NCBI GenBank assembly: GCA_028551475.1
Contig: CM052357.1
Span: 10,835,931 to 10,899,930 of the forward strand
Direction: 5' to 3'
Origin: Casuarina equisetifolia
Taxonomy: Eukaryota > Streptophyta > Magnoliopsida > Fagales > Casuarinaceae
Length of the DNA: 64,000 nt
The translations under genes and the position numbers were made by a program. Shown here piece by piece: positions 50,501 to 62,454 of the stretch. The notes beneath the pieces are model-generated. The model saw nothing but the letters and a program-made list of their open reading frames with translations, was not told where the DNA came from and made no database searches. Each line of letters opens with the position of its first letter. Position 1 is the first letter of the stretch.

Positions 50501-52894
50501 TCTCCAGTGAATAGGGGCACTAGAAATGTCCTACCTAGAGAAGCAATAGGAGTCAGAGACATAGATATGTGTACAGAACTTTAGAAAAGCTCAGCCTATA
50601 CTAAACTTAATAGATTTCTTACTGAATATCTAGACACGCATGCAAATATGCTAAGCAGAGATGGTCTATAAGGCCCCCGAACATACCAAAGTTCATACAT
50701 ATTTTGCTAATATAGTAGCTCTTATTTGCACAAGTAGAACCGCACATAGCCCAGAGGTCTATGACGCTAAAGTAGTAAGGAAAACCGAACAGACAAAAAT
50801 CCAGTAAGTATACAAGACGTAGAACAACAAAAAGAGTCTAACTTGGCCATCATGTTTCAATCCCATTTTCAAGGATGTAAATAACATCAAACCTTTGAAT
50901 TTAGTGAAGTATGCAACTGTTTCAACTTTGGTAATAATCTCGAATTTATTTCTGTTGCAGCTGCAATATGCATTACCTGGAAAACAAGATAACCACATTA
51001 CTTGACATAGCAAGAGCCAATAGCAGACAACAAAAATGGAATATAAGCCTAGGGAAAAATTAGTCTAGATTGCTTCCAAGTAATGGAAATAAACCGGTTG
51101 AAAAAAATAGAACGAAGAATGTATAGAATTAGAAGAAAACTAGGACATGAAAGAAAGCAAAAAGGCTTACAGTAGGGAAGGTGTCATTAGAAGATTGTGA
51201 TCTGTTCACGTGATCATTAGGGTGCACAAGTTTTTCACCACGCTTATGGCCAAGGATCTCAGCTGCTCTGTTTGCAATGACCTGCAATAGTACATCATCA
51301 CAATATAGTTTAGAGATAAAAATAAAATTGATTAATCAGAAATTCTTTACCACACAAATAGTCATAATCCCACAGCACACATAATTTGAGTAAGTACTAT
51401 TTCCTTCAAAAGAAGATCAACTAGACGTTTCATCGTTGGACAACAACACCAAACTTGTCACCTGGATATCTTATAAGTGTTTAGTAAGATATATTTCCTT
51501 CATTCGATTGATATATTTTCTTCATAGAGTATTTCCTAGACTATCATCTACACCATCTCAATGATCATTGATAGAGACAATCTATATAATAGATTCAACT
51601 AGGGTGTCACTTCTCACCCCCCCCCCCCCCCCCCTTTTCCTTTATTTTATCACCATTACTCAACAAATTGATGAACAGTTAAAGAATCAGCACCCATGGC
51701 ACCCATTTTGCTGGATGAAAGTAGTTAAAGTTATTATCAAAGCAATTTAAGTAGGATGACTGTAGCATAAAAACTGAAGCTATAACACATTTCTTTTATT
51801 TTTAAGAAAATCCATAAGCACATGCATAAACTAGCATGAACCTCATTGGCATTCATGTTACTTTGAGTGCCACTGCCAGTTTGCCATACAACAAGAGGGA
51901 AATGATCGTTTAGCTTTCCCTCCGCCACTTCTTGGGCAGCTTGCATAATCGCTTTCCCAATGGCTGGATCAAGACCATACTCTATGTTCACCTGCAATAC
52001 AATAGGCCAAGCCAATCTTAGCAAAGCCTTCGCTTCAGACGAGCAGAAACAGACAATGATCATGTAAATTTTGCGCTAATGTCACTCTGCCATCAAGTGC
52101 ACTAAAATCAAGGCTAGGCGGAGAAAATGCACTGAACTCAATTATCTGGATATAGTGAAAAAAAAAAAAATGTCACTGAAACAGGCAAATGGGAGATTTT
52201 GATCACATAAAAAGTTAGATGGATCACTTTTGTTGGGTTGGCACCTTAAGAAGAAATTCAAGTCCATGACACGTAGCCTTTATTCTTTTACCTACTTACC
52301 AAGTACTTACGAAAAAATGAAGCCAAAATTAGAAATGGGAAAAAGGATTTTATTTTATTTTATTTTATTTATATATAAAAAAAACAACCTTAGCGGCACA
52401 TTTCTTAAGAACACCAAAGGCATGAATGATTGGCTCGGGCATACGTTCACGCTCGCCTCCGATGTCAAAGTTCTGCAACGACCTCTGAGTTTGTGCCCCC
52501 CACAGCCTTCAAAGGACACAAGAACGAGTTGATCAAAGTAGAAGGAATCCCTTCTTGCGTCACTTTCGAAGGCCATAAAAACATAGTAACTTACTTGTCT
52601 GAAGGGACCAGGATAGGTCCAAAAGTATCCCTCTCCTCTCTAAAGGACGTCGAGTAGGGCCTCCACGAAGCAGAATTAGAATGCGGCAAAGCTCCTATCG
52701 TTGATCCACAGGGGACTGGTCGGGACACAATAGTCATCGTCATTTCTCGTCCTACCTGACCTCACAAACACCAAATCAACAACAACACACACACAAACAC
52801 GTATACAAACAGATAGAAAAAGGCAGCAGACCTGAGCAAGACGATGGGCTTCTTGATCTGAGTGAGGAACAGAGGATTGGGTGGGCATTGCCAT
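47574..52894 (-). CDS. FUM: Fumarate hydratase (class II fumarase), copy 2
   Basis: Eighteen exons in transcription order: 52832-52894, 52595-52755, 52389-52506, 51842-51991, 51171-51281, 50893-50976, 50230-50328, 50094-50144, 49958-50007, 49509-49590, 49314-49408, 49173-49239, 49033-49083, 48733-48828, 48260-48358, 48117-48146, 47955-48020, 47574-47660; 1560 bases, 519 residues, uninterrupted. It has the same catalytic landmarks as copy 1 and keeps the common plant residues in exon 4 ([13 protein letters not shown]). Exon 2 has an internal Met opening [17 protein letters not shown], a serine/threonine- and arginine-bearing segment like mitochondrial fumarase presequences. Translation may start there or at the exon 1 ATG ([17 protein letters not shown]), since both are in frame. 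Likely the more ancestral, mitochondrial form. Confidence 0.95.
51617..51634. repeat. C18 homopolymer in fumarase copy 2 intron
   Basis: Eighteen consecutive C in intron 4 of copy 2, absent from copy 1. Prone to sequencing error and length change. Confidence 0.9.
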
Positions 52895-52969
52895 TTTTTT
52901 TTTTTCCAAATGCAAAATGTTCTTGAATTAAAGAATCCCGTGCGCGTAACTAAAAGAATTGCAGCAACC

Positions 52970-52978
52970 CTTTATATA
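52970..52978 (-). promoter_or_regulatory. TATA box of fumarase copy 2
   Basis: TATATAAAG on the minus strand, about 80 bases before the exon 1 ATG (52894), at the same spacing as in copy 1. Confidence 0.65.
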
Positions 52979-53029
52979 ACCCTCCAAGGAATTCAGTTAC
53001 GTACTCATACTCGTAGTAAAAAGAGAAGA

Positions 53030-53345
53030 CGGCACGCACGGTCACAACCTCCCTAGAATGCAGATAGTCTCCTTCCAAGCTATCTGTTGGAAAATAAGTG
53101 AAAAAATAGCTTGGGGCGTGCAAGTTCAGAAGCCTCCCCTGAACGCAGGTAGTCTGCTTTCATGCCAAATGTTAGAAAGTAAGAGAAAAAAATAGGTTAG
53201 GACACGCAAGGTCACAAGCCTCCCTTGAATGCAGATAGTCTCCTTCCATGCTCTGTTAGGAAATAAGATAAAAAATATGTTGGGGCGTGCAAGCTCAGAA
53301 GCCTCCCCTGAATGCCTGCTCCCAGGCTACCTGCTTAAGAATTGA
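53030..53345 (-). repeat. Promoter minisatellite of fumarase copy 2 (about 4 units)
   Basis: Four units of about 80-88 bases starting near 53030, 53111, 53200 and 53284, alternating two variants (GTCACAAGCCTCCC and TTCAGAAGCCTCCCCT cores). They lie roughly 50-370 bases upstream of the TATA box. Copy 1 has two units, one of each variant, so the copy 2 array may reflect duplication of a two-unit block. Confidence 0.8.
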
Positions 53346-54044
53346 TTTATGAATTGTTTAAGAGAGATTTTGCAGACCTTGGGTCAAGAATTTCATTAAA
53401 CAATGTTGACGAAGATATCGAATAAGGTGATGGTCGCAGTTGAGGATAAGACAAACTTCTTGCAGATGCTGCTATTTTAAAAGTACCAATCGCTCCCGGC
53501 GACTTTGAATTCTCATCCTGTTCAGACCAGACCAACAAAGCATTGCAATAAGAGCATAAGAACCCCACAAAACGATTTCGCCGAGCCTTTGTTGCTTTAA
53601 GTATCGTGAAAGAAGAAACTCGTTTATTTTGCTTATTTAAAAAAAAAAAAAAAAGTGATGGTCACAGTTGAGGATAGGACAAACTTCTTGCAGATGCTGC
53701 AGGGGCGGGGTCTGACCAGTGTAGATGCCGGCGGTTGATTCAACCATGCGCGATTGGCGGGTCATCAAATAGAAAATTTATTAGCATCACCATGCAGAAA
53801 TAGTGCTTCAATCATATGATTTAAAATTGATTGTGCCATTGACTCTCTTTTTTTACTTTTTTTTTTTTAACAGCAAACCAACATCAAAAGCTCATTAGTC
53901 TTCACAACAACATGGGCCCAACGGAAATTACAATGCACTTTACAGATACTATCCTTTCACATAAAAATTTTTCTTTCACACGGATTATTAACTTAAGAGC
54001 AAGTGACCAAATTGCTTTTGATTCAAAATAATAGACTGCTTTTA

Positions 54045-54656
54045 TCCATGTGCATCATCTATGCCTATCCAATTATTCATTAAATCTCATAGCCGAATCA
54101 TTCACATTGGGACTTATAGGCCCCAATCCTAAGTTAAGTCTTAAACACATATTATATGCATCATACTTTAGATACAATCTTTTGTCCATTCATAAACTAA
54201 CTCATGACATTAATTATGGCACAATTGTTTTTAATGATTTTGTTGTGTTTCATGACTATCTAACATTAGCTTTAATCAAGGTAGACAAAACTAAAGGGAG
54301 ATTTTACTTTTTATTTCTTTCATTCTAGCTTGTTTTCATTATGTTTTTTCTTATTTCTTGTCTTCAATTAAAAAAAAAAAACTTTTGTGTTTTCAAGTTA
54401 ATGCATGCTTGTAACTTGGTTTCTAATAACACTTATGATATTTGGTATAGACATTTTGGGCATTTGTAACGTGTCTACATGTTATCAAAAATTAGAAGGC
54501 TTAATTGGTTACAAAGCAAATAATAGGTGATGAGAATTTCAATTAGCCAATAAAAAAGGGTTATCGTTGCCAACTCAATTGGATCTCCAAGTCACCATTG
54601 TAATAGCTAATGGAAAGGTGTTAAGCACATAAGAGAGCTAGCTGGAAGAAAAATAA
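54045..54656 (+). mobile_element. Copia relic, duplicated start
   Basis: Matches 41490-42091. A frame at 54050-54328 contains the GAG-pre-integrase stretch HILYASYFRYNLLSIHKLTHD. Its continuation is cut off by the minus-strand Copia LTR. Confidence 0.8.
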
Positions 54657-57430
54657 TGTATCACAAAGTGATGCAGTCGATAAGTAAGGGGAAAATTCAA
54701 TGTTATTGTAGTGATCAAAACTACACAATATGATGTCTTTATATACAAGCCTCTAGTAAATCATATATAGGAAACCTAATATTGCTTGATATTTACATTA
54801 ATTAATATATATACAATTAGCCAAATATGATGCCACAAGATATCTTTTAATATTTTTCATAACACCCCCCCTCAAGCTAGAGATTTGAACAAATCAAGTA
54901 CTCTGAGCTTAAAGAGAAAATGCCAATGTTGCTTACTACAAATGGCTTTAATGAATAGGTCTACAAGTTGTTCTTTGGTGGAGATGCGGTGTTTCATGAC
55001 AGTTCCTTGCTATAACATTTCTCTTACATAGTGACAATCTACCTCGATTTGTTTTGTCCTTTCCTAAAAAATTGGATTTGTTGCTTTTTTTGTGGCTTTA
55101 TTGTCACAAAATAGTAGAGCCAATTGTTGAAGATAAAATCCAAAATCTTTAAGTAACATTATAATCCACACTATCTCACAAGTAGCAACCTACATAGCTT
55201 AATACTCAACCTTTATGGATGAAAGACAAATAGTCAATTGCTTTTTTGATCACTAAGATATTAGAGAATCTCCAAGCATTATGCAAAAACCTATAGTTGA
55301 CCTTCATGTCATGAGGCAAATGCAATAATTAGAATCATAGTAAGCTTTCAGTTCTAACTTGGACGATGAAGGGAACATAAGTCCAAGGCCTAACCAACTC
55401 TTGAGGTATCTTATCACCTTCATGGTTGCCTCCATGTGTGACTACTTCGGTGCATGCATGAACTGGTTAAGCAACTGCACTAAAAAAGTAATATCAGGTT
55501 TGGTGAGTTTTGGATAAATTAACCTACCAACTAATTTATGATAGGTTGAGGGATCCTCAAGTAGTGGATTATTATTATCATCCTTTAAGATAGCATCATA
55601 CTCACACACTTGTAAATTTCTTATTTTGCTCTATTAAAGGTTTAGAGCCTACTAATCTAGCCTCAAAGATGAGCACCAAGGTTCTGCTAACTTAAGGAAA
55701 TTCCATGTGAAGAGCGAATAATCTCAATCCCAAGAAAAATTTTGACTATCCAAGATCCTTCATCGAGAAAGTAGAATTTAGGTAGCCCTTTAAGTTTGAG
55801 ATAGCAAATGGATTGTTCCCTATAATTAAAATATCATCAATATGAATAAGTAAGGCAACAAAGGAATTGCCTTGAAGTTTAGTGAATAAAGAATAATCAT
55901 GTTTGGATTGGTAGAAGCCATATGCGTGAAGAACAATGGTAAACTTAGCATTCTTTTAAAATTTTTTTTTTTAACATTCACGCACACAGGGAGGGGGAAA
56001 GGTGAATCAAACCCCTGACTGATTGGACACGCCGATCAAGGGGCTAGCTTACCACTAAGCCAAGGGGATTCCCTTTTGTAAACTTAGCATTCCATTGTTG
56101 TAGGGCTTGCTTTAAACCATATAAGAATTTCCAAAATCAATAAATGAGTCTTTCTCGTTGATTGTGAAATTCAAGGAGAAACTCCATATACACCTCCTTA
56201 GATAAGTCACCATGAAGGAAGGTGATCTAGACATCCATTTGAAACAAAGGCCAATAATGAATGACAAAAATGATGACTAGAAGTTGAACAATGACATATT
56301 TAATAGTGGGTGAGAAAGTATCCTGATAATTAAAACTTTCATGTTGACTATAACCCTTAATGACTAACCGAGCCTTGTAATGCTCAATAGAACTATCAAC
56401 ATAATACTTCACCTTATAAATCCATTTACAACCAATGAGACACCAAGCAAGGGGTAAAAGGACTACATCCTAAGTGTGATTGGCCTTAAGAGTAGTAACG
56501 GACTCATGGAAATAATAAGGTTCAAGAATGGTAGAAAATAAAGGCAATAAGGTGTTGATAATGGGGTTGGCATTAGGTGAGGGAGATATAATTTGAAATG
56601 GGGTATAAGGAAGTATGAGAGGCAAAAGGTAGGGTCGAACAAATATAGTCAACACTCCAAATGAGGTGCTTGATGGGTTGGCTAGTGCAACACATTTCAA
56701 GTGGAGGCAGAGGACTAGAATTGAGATTCGAAGTGGATGTAAAGCATGAGGTGTAGGAGCAAAAGGATCATCAGTGGAAGTAGAAGGGTTCAAAGCCAAG
56801 TCGAGAAAGACAAGATTGTCAACATGTAGGGATGATAGAGAATATGATTCCTTAAGTTGTATGATAAGGAGTGATGGGGCAACAAAGTTGGTAGAGGATA
56901 ATGGTTAAACCTAGAAAATAGAAGGAAAAATATCTTTGTGCAAAATAACATCATGAGTAACAAAAAATTTGTAGATTGCAAGATAAAAAAGTTTATAGCC
57001 CTTTTGAGAATGTAAGTAGCCCATTAAAACACAAGGAATGGCTTGATGGCTAAACTTGTCATGCACACCTAAGATAATGACATAACATTGATAACTAAAA
57101 ATATGTAAATGGTAAAAAAGAAGAGGGTGCCAAAGATACGCTTATAAGGAGTGATGCCACCCAAAAGGGCATAGGGAATACAATTGATGAAGTAGGTGGC
57201 AATCATGATGCATTCGCCCTAAAAATGGGGTGGAAGGTGAGCTTGAAAAAACAAGGTGTGAGTCACATCTAACAAGTGATGGTGTTTACATTCAACCACT
57301 CCATTTTGTTGGGGAATGTGAACACAAGAACTCTCATAGATAATGTCTTATGACAAGAGAAAATGAGAACACTTAGAAGAAAAAAAATCCAATATTGTTG
57401 TTAGAACGAAAACATTTAACAATGGAACCA
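54657..57430 (-). mobile_element. Decayed Copia element on the minus strand
   Basis: Read on the minus strand: integrase C-terminal part with QNGVVE (about 57310), reverse transcriptase with HYKARLVIKGYSQ (about 56370), RNase H ending in an LFIKAIC motif (about 54940), a G-rich polypurine tract (54865-54873), then a 3' LTR of about 208 bp (54657-54864) starting TGTTATG and ending GATACA. Stops are frequent. The 5' LTR, gag and protease are missing: beyond 57430 the sequence changes to a fumarase fragment. The 3' LTR has cut into the older plus-strand Copia relic. Confidence 0.85.
55954..56077 (-). mobile_element. tRNA-derived SINE with 15-bp target duplication
   Basis: A 124-bp element flanked by perfect 15-bp duplications GTAAACTTAGCATTC (55939-55953 and 56078-56092). 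On the minus strand: A-box TGGCTTAGTGG (about 56051-56061), B-box-like GGTTTGATTCA, a C/T-rich block with GTGTGCGTGAATG, and an A-rich tail. It sits in the reverse transcriptase part of the minus-strand Copia relic, so it inserted later. Confidence 0.9.
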
Positions 57431-57451
57431 AACCTTATTAGTCAGTTAACC

Positions 57452-57632
57452 GCTTTTCTTTCTTCTTTCACTTTTATTCTTTGTATGTCGTAAGAGATAA
57501 TGTTTCATTGAGCAATTATTACGTTTCAATTTGTTCCACTTAGGAGTGAATAGTATTGTGTGCTCATTTAACATTTGGCAAGCGGCACATGAGGCCTTTG
57601 TTGAAACTAGTGGAGCCTTTAACACGATTGTT
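57452..57632 (+). pseudogene. Inverted fumarase fragment (third copy; part of an intron and exon 11)
   Basis: Matches the reverse complement of copy 1 from about 33555 to 33725: intron sequence followed by exon coding [16 protein letters not shown]. The acceptor CAG is altered to CAA (one base further there is a new AG), and the match stops in mid-exon after about 45 bases. Intron sequence is retained, so it came from genomic DNA rather than mRNA. It keeps the roughly 55-base intron segment that copy 2 lacks. Confidence 0.88.
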
Positions 57633-60600
57633 GAAACATTTGCTCAATTTTGGTTGACTAAGCCGGTTCTATTAAGTAATTTGTTTAAGCAAACCTTTTT
57701 ATGCTTCCTGTCCCTTTGTTAACTCTCACTAGCATAGATTTGAAACATTACTTTCTGTTCAATGTGAATTAGTGGTAAGCAAACCGGGTATAGTTATTGT
57801 GAATGCTCATTTCTGCTAACCTCTACCCTATTTTTGTTTTTGCAGGAAATCGTACTTAATTATTTCTATGCTACTACATAGAGATGAAGAAACCAAATCA
57901 GAAAATAGTGCCAACAAAGAGAAGGAGAAAGAGAGTGAGAGTACTTTCGTTACTGGTTCTATCTTTCAAAGTATCAAGTGCTCTGATGACATAGTAGATG
58001 CAGCAAAATCAAAGGTTGGCTCACTTTCTTCCCTGTTGAACATGGATTCTATATGAAGGGTGGATTATGACAAGTTGTTACTACTAGCAGTGTGACTTCC
58101 TTTTTCATTACTTCATTCTTCTTATGTCCTTCTCCCTTGTTCTCAATAATTGCTAGCATAATTCATAGACAAAAAAAAAAAAAAAAAAAGGAAAGAGAGA
58201 GAGAGAGAGTGAGAGATAAAAAAAAAAAGGAGAATAATGTAAAGAAATGCGGAACTCCTGGGTCACCCTTATTTACCATTTGAAATTTTCAGAATTCACA
58301 TGCTATTTGTGACCTTGGATTGTCAATCACGAAGCACCTAGCTGTAAAGGAGGATGACCTGCAAGGTTTGACTGCATCAGTCCCTCTGCCCTCTGTGCTG
58401 TACCAATTGCCTCAAAGGAAAGAAGGGGATGACTCTGTGGTAAGCTCTGTAAAGAATTTTATGAACTGGACCGAATGGCTGAAGAGGAAAACTTTGCCCA
58501 TTCTTCACCATCTATTTGCTCACCGATACATTTTATTTTAGTACTCATGCAGTGGCTTGCTTATTGCTTCTTGAGTCTGTAGTTTTTGTTGTCATAAGTT
58601 ACTTGGAAAGAAGGTTTATGTAGTATTTTGACTTTTGCTACCACCGAACTAGAATATTTTCATGTTGTGCTCCATTACGGAAACTTACTGTTTATTTGTG
58701 AAGTTCTTTACTGCAAGTAGACAGTGGTAGCAGACCACTTCCTTCCACAATGATAGGAGTTGGATGTACGGGAAAAATGATCAACATCCTTGTTTCAATT
58801 TTATGATAATTATATGATGAGTTGGACTGCTGACAACAAACCCAGGTCCGAATCCTATGAAAAAAGGATGCCTTATTTATACAATGTCTGGTACTTAGAC
58901 TTCATGGAGTCTGCTGAAATGATTATATTCCAAGTACCTTCAACTGTGTTTTCATTATTGGGTAATGCCATATGTCATTTCATGAATTGATCAGGCCATT
59001 GGTGGGCACACATGGTTGGCTGATGAGGACATCTTGGCTCACTTTTAATCACTTAAGTTAGAAGCTGATGAAGAGATATGTTTTGCCAATAGATAGCTAC
59101 TTGGTCATGTTTGGTGGGTTCTTTGTACCCCGCATCTTAGATTAACATCAGGTTTCTACTGAGGTGGCTCAAGATGAAGAATTGAGAAAATGATGAAACA
59201 CTTAAAATCTCAGGGTACCAGGCTAAAAAGGGGAAGAAGGATAAGTCTTTACCAGCTAAAGCAAAAGATGCTGAAAATGATGTTGACGTCCTGCAAATGG
59301 TGAGGGAAATAAATTTTGATAACTTGGGGATGTCCAGTAAGTTTGAATCAAGCATGGCCATGAAGATTTTCCTAGTAAGAAACAAAAAAGGACCCAGAGG
59401 ATGAAAAAGGTAAAAAAAAGAAAAGCTGGCACAACACGCATTCTAGTACCAAAACGACCAAGGTCCTCACTTCATGGTGCTTGAAGATCACCAGCAAGTG
59501 TTTCCAAGGCTCTTGTAAGATGTTCAGGGTGTGACTCGAATAAAGCAAGACTTTCCTCGTTTGAATCTATTGAAATGGATCCAGACATTAGCTCTGATAC
59601 GAAAGCCAGAGTATCTGCGCAGAAGAAAGTGGTTGAAGGATCTGAGTCAGAATTGTTGGTACCTTCTATTCGAAAGAAGACAAGTGTTTCAGCAAAGCAT
59701 AAGGGAAGATACTCTGATGAAGGACATGATGATGAGCTAGATGAAGTGGGAGAAGCTGAGGATCATGAGGACGTGAGTCTGCCACTGGTTAATGAGCTTT
59801 AAGAATACTTTCACCTAATGTCTCCTGGTGGTTTGACCTAATAGTAATAACTTCCATCTTTTCTTCTTACCTTTTGCAGAAGCCCAATGTGCTGAAAGAG
59901 ACTGATAAGATAAACACAAGTGGTAATGTCAAGTCTCTCACGGGGTCTAGCAAGAAGCGTAAAAGAAGAAGTATTGCTGGATTGGCAAAGGTCAATTTTT
60001 CCACATCCTTTATGCTCACGGTGGTTTTCTTAATAGTTGAGATCCATATGTTCATATGATTCTACTTCTGTTCCATACTCCTGAAAATTCCATAAAGTAA
60101 TAAAAGATGCCATCAGTGAACCGTGTGGTGTATGTAGTCAGTCTAAGGTCATTATGATTGATGAGTATATATTTAGTAGTTACCTGATGAACCTTTTCTT
60201 GTTATCACTTGCTTCTCTCTTTTAGATTTTTTTTTTAACTTTTTATTACTACCAATCGCAAGAGTTCCAATTATATCTGGAGGTTATTTGATTTGATGTT
60301 ATTCGAACCCCCTTAAATTTGTGAAAGGGTGATAATTCAAACAAGAATTAATCATTCTAAGAAAAAAGAATGATATTTTATCCAATATTATTATACTTTT
60401 AATAAAAAAGAGAAAGTTGTTTAAAATAAACATGAAAAAATAAAAAAAAACAATCTTATATACAGATATAAAATACGTATTCTGATACGATATACATAAT
60501 CTGATATGATATATATAATAAATAAATTATGGGACAGACAGGTATTTTCCAGCGTGATAAAAGTGATTTCAATTGTCTAGAGAAAATAAAAGAAAAGATG

Positions 60601-60682
60601 TCTGGGCTAGGACTCTCCTATTAATAGCATTTGAATTGTTATGTTACATACCAAACTATAATGGATAGTTTCCTTTAAGGAC

Positions 60683-60686
<4 letters not shown>

Positions 60687-60734
<48 letters not shown>
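60687..60734. repeat. (CT)n microsatellite
   Basis: About 24 CT units in a long intron of the PDS5-like pseudogene. A (TA)n run followed by a T-run lies at 60957-60988. Confidence 0.9.
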
Positions 60735-60737
<3 letters not shown>

Positions 60738-60977
60738 CAACCTTGCTTTTATTCAGCCTAGCAGCAGGCATGTTTTAAACCATTACAAGCTGCACACATT
60801 TTGTACTCCTGTCTGCTTTGATTTCATATCTTAAGCCATGATCCTGCAACTGTGTCAGCAAATATGGTTTATATTTTTGTTTCATTCCATTTCATTTATG
60901 TGTTGTCCATTTTTATCTTGTATATACAGTTTCCCCTATGTTCATTTCTTTTCCTTATATATATATATATATATATT

Positions 60978-61092
60978 TTTTTTTTTTCTGGATGGCGAGT
61001 TACACATTCATGAGACCTACTAGGTCTCAATTCACGGCCTCTACCCTATTCTCCAAAGGGAAGGAGGTGCCATTTGATCAAGGGCTCACTGG
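60978..61092 (-). mobile_element. SINE-like element
   Basis: On the minus strand: a head with an A-box-like TGATCAAATGG (one mismatch to the consensus, about 61071-61081), about 40 bases, a weak B-box region (GTGAATTGAGACC), and an A-tail seen as the T-run at 60977-60988. Target duplication is not clear because of the flanking TA/T runs. Confidence 0.45.
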
Positions 61093-62454
61093 CCTTTCTG
61101 GGCTTTTCTTTTGTTGAGTTTTAATTGCTTACTCTATATTTAGAGTCAGTGGCGAGCTGCCCTTGAAACAGTTTGTTACTTGGTCTGATGTAACTTTTTC
61201 CCACAGTGCACATCAAAGGCTGGTGGACGAGATATTGAAGACTTGATTGGTAGCAGAATAAAAGTTTGGTCGCCTATGGATAAACAGTAAGTCTCCATTT
61301 CATCTACATAAGGCAGAACAAGAAAATCACTGATACTTGCCACCAGATTTAATTTTAGCTCGCATATCTCTCTTCCATCCTTGTTTATCAAGTGACAAAC
61401 CTTTTTGTTGAAGAATGTTCCAGTTTTTGTCCTCCATGTACTTTCCTGTCATGGAAAACATCTTTCCTCTTCAATTTTAGCTCAAATATTGATCCTGATG
61501 TTTGATTGCGAAACTCACAGATTTTATCAGGGGACGGTTAAATCTTATGATCCTCTGAAAGGAAAGCATGTGGTAAGCAGCACCTTGTCCTCAACTTCTG
61601 GGTTGGATTCTTGGGATTTCTTATGATTTTTTGTGGTTGTTACTAAAGAGAACATACTTTAATTATTTGATAAGCTTCCTTTTATGTAAGTTTCACACGG
61701 TAATGTCATATGGAAGGTACCATATGATGACGGGGATGTGGAAGTTCTTCGCCTAGAGAAAGAGCACTGGGGGCTTGTGGACAATGGTCGCAAGTCTTCA
61801 AAGGTTTAAAGACTTCACTAGTATTCTTTACACTGGCAGAAGAAATTCCATTATCTGTTTCAAACAATGAGTTTTGATTTATTTTCTGACCTTTTTTTTT
61901 GTCTCATAAACAGAAGCTAAATTCATCAAATGGTCTTGCTTCAAAAGAAGTGTAAGTGTTGCCTTCCTGATGCAGCATGTAGAGTATCCTGTTTTTCCAA
62001 TGTTCAGACTGAATCTTTTTGAAAAGAAAACTTGCAACTGATTGGTTTTACTGCAATCTCTTGTTCATCTTTAGCGTTTTGTTCTCACTCATATTTCTGG
62101 CTTTGGTATGCTATCTTCCTTTCGTCATGTATCATGTCTTTCCTCATACTATAGGTCACTTGGGAAGAAAAATAAGAATTCAGGTGGTTCACGTTGGAAT
62201 AAGGAATCAACTAAGATGTAAGTGAAACTTGCCCTCTGAATGCCCCTTTTTGTTAGTTAGTTACCTCTTTGTTATTCCAATTATATGATCTTTGTTGCAT
62301 AGTGTGAAAAAGGAAAGAACTCCAAAAAGGAATTTGAAGACTGGACGAAAGGGCTTATCAAAAATAGACTTGGGTGAAACTGAAGACAAGGGGAATTCTG
62401 ATGCACGAAGTCCTGAACCCAGCTTACCTTCCAAAACTGATGAATTGAACTCAG

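Larger units (their letters stand above)
46886..54660. repeat. Segmental duplication, copy 2
   Basis: Direct duplicate of 30768-42091. The offset is 16010 bases at the 3' end of the fumarase gene and 15766 by exon 7, reflecting insertions in copy 1. Relative to copy 1 and to the inverted fragment at 57.5 kb, copy 2 has lost about 55 bases in the intron at 49499. Its right end is interrupted by a minus-strand Copia LTR at 54657. Confidence 0.92.
57846..62454 (+). pseudogene. PDS5: PDS5-like cohesion cofactor, 3' half with Tudor domain (truncated)
   Basis: Exons: 57846-58014, 58293-58439, 58995-about 59080, about 59152-59772, 59880-59990, 61207-61286, 61521-61572, 61717-61803, 61914-61951, 62155-62217, 62303-62454. 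PDS5 proteins regulate cohesin. Visible blocks are SIKCSDDIVDAAKSK, HAICDLGLSITKHLA, the HTWLADEDILAHF segment, a lysine-rich linker, then a Tudor domain: DLIGSRIKVWSPMD, QGTVKSYDPLKGKHV, YDDGDVEVLRLEKEHW. Damage: an in-frame TAA at 59046-59048 and several frame changes and stops in 59150-59500. The roughly 1000-residue HEAT-repeat N-terminal half is absent: only intron-like sequence separates the first exon from the fumarase fragment. Joining on to the next acceptor (62642) gives an immediate stop. Confidence 0.88.

Noticed and set aside
55990-56070. tRNA-like sequence with A and B boxes
   Set aside because: Not a tRNA gene: it cannot form a full cloverleaf, has an A-rich tail and is flanked by a 15-bp target duplication. 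It is a SINE.
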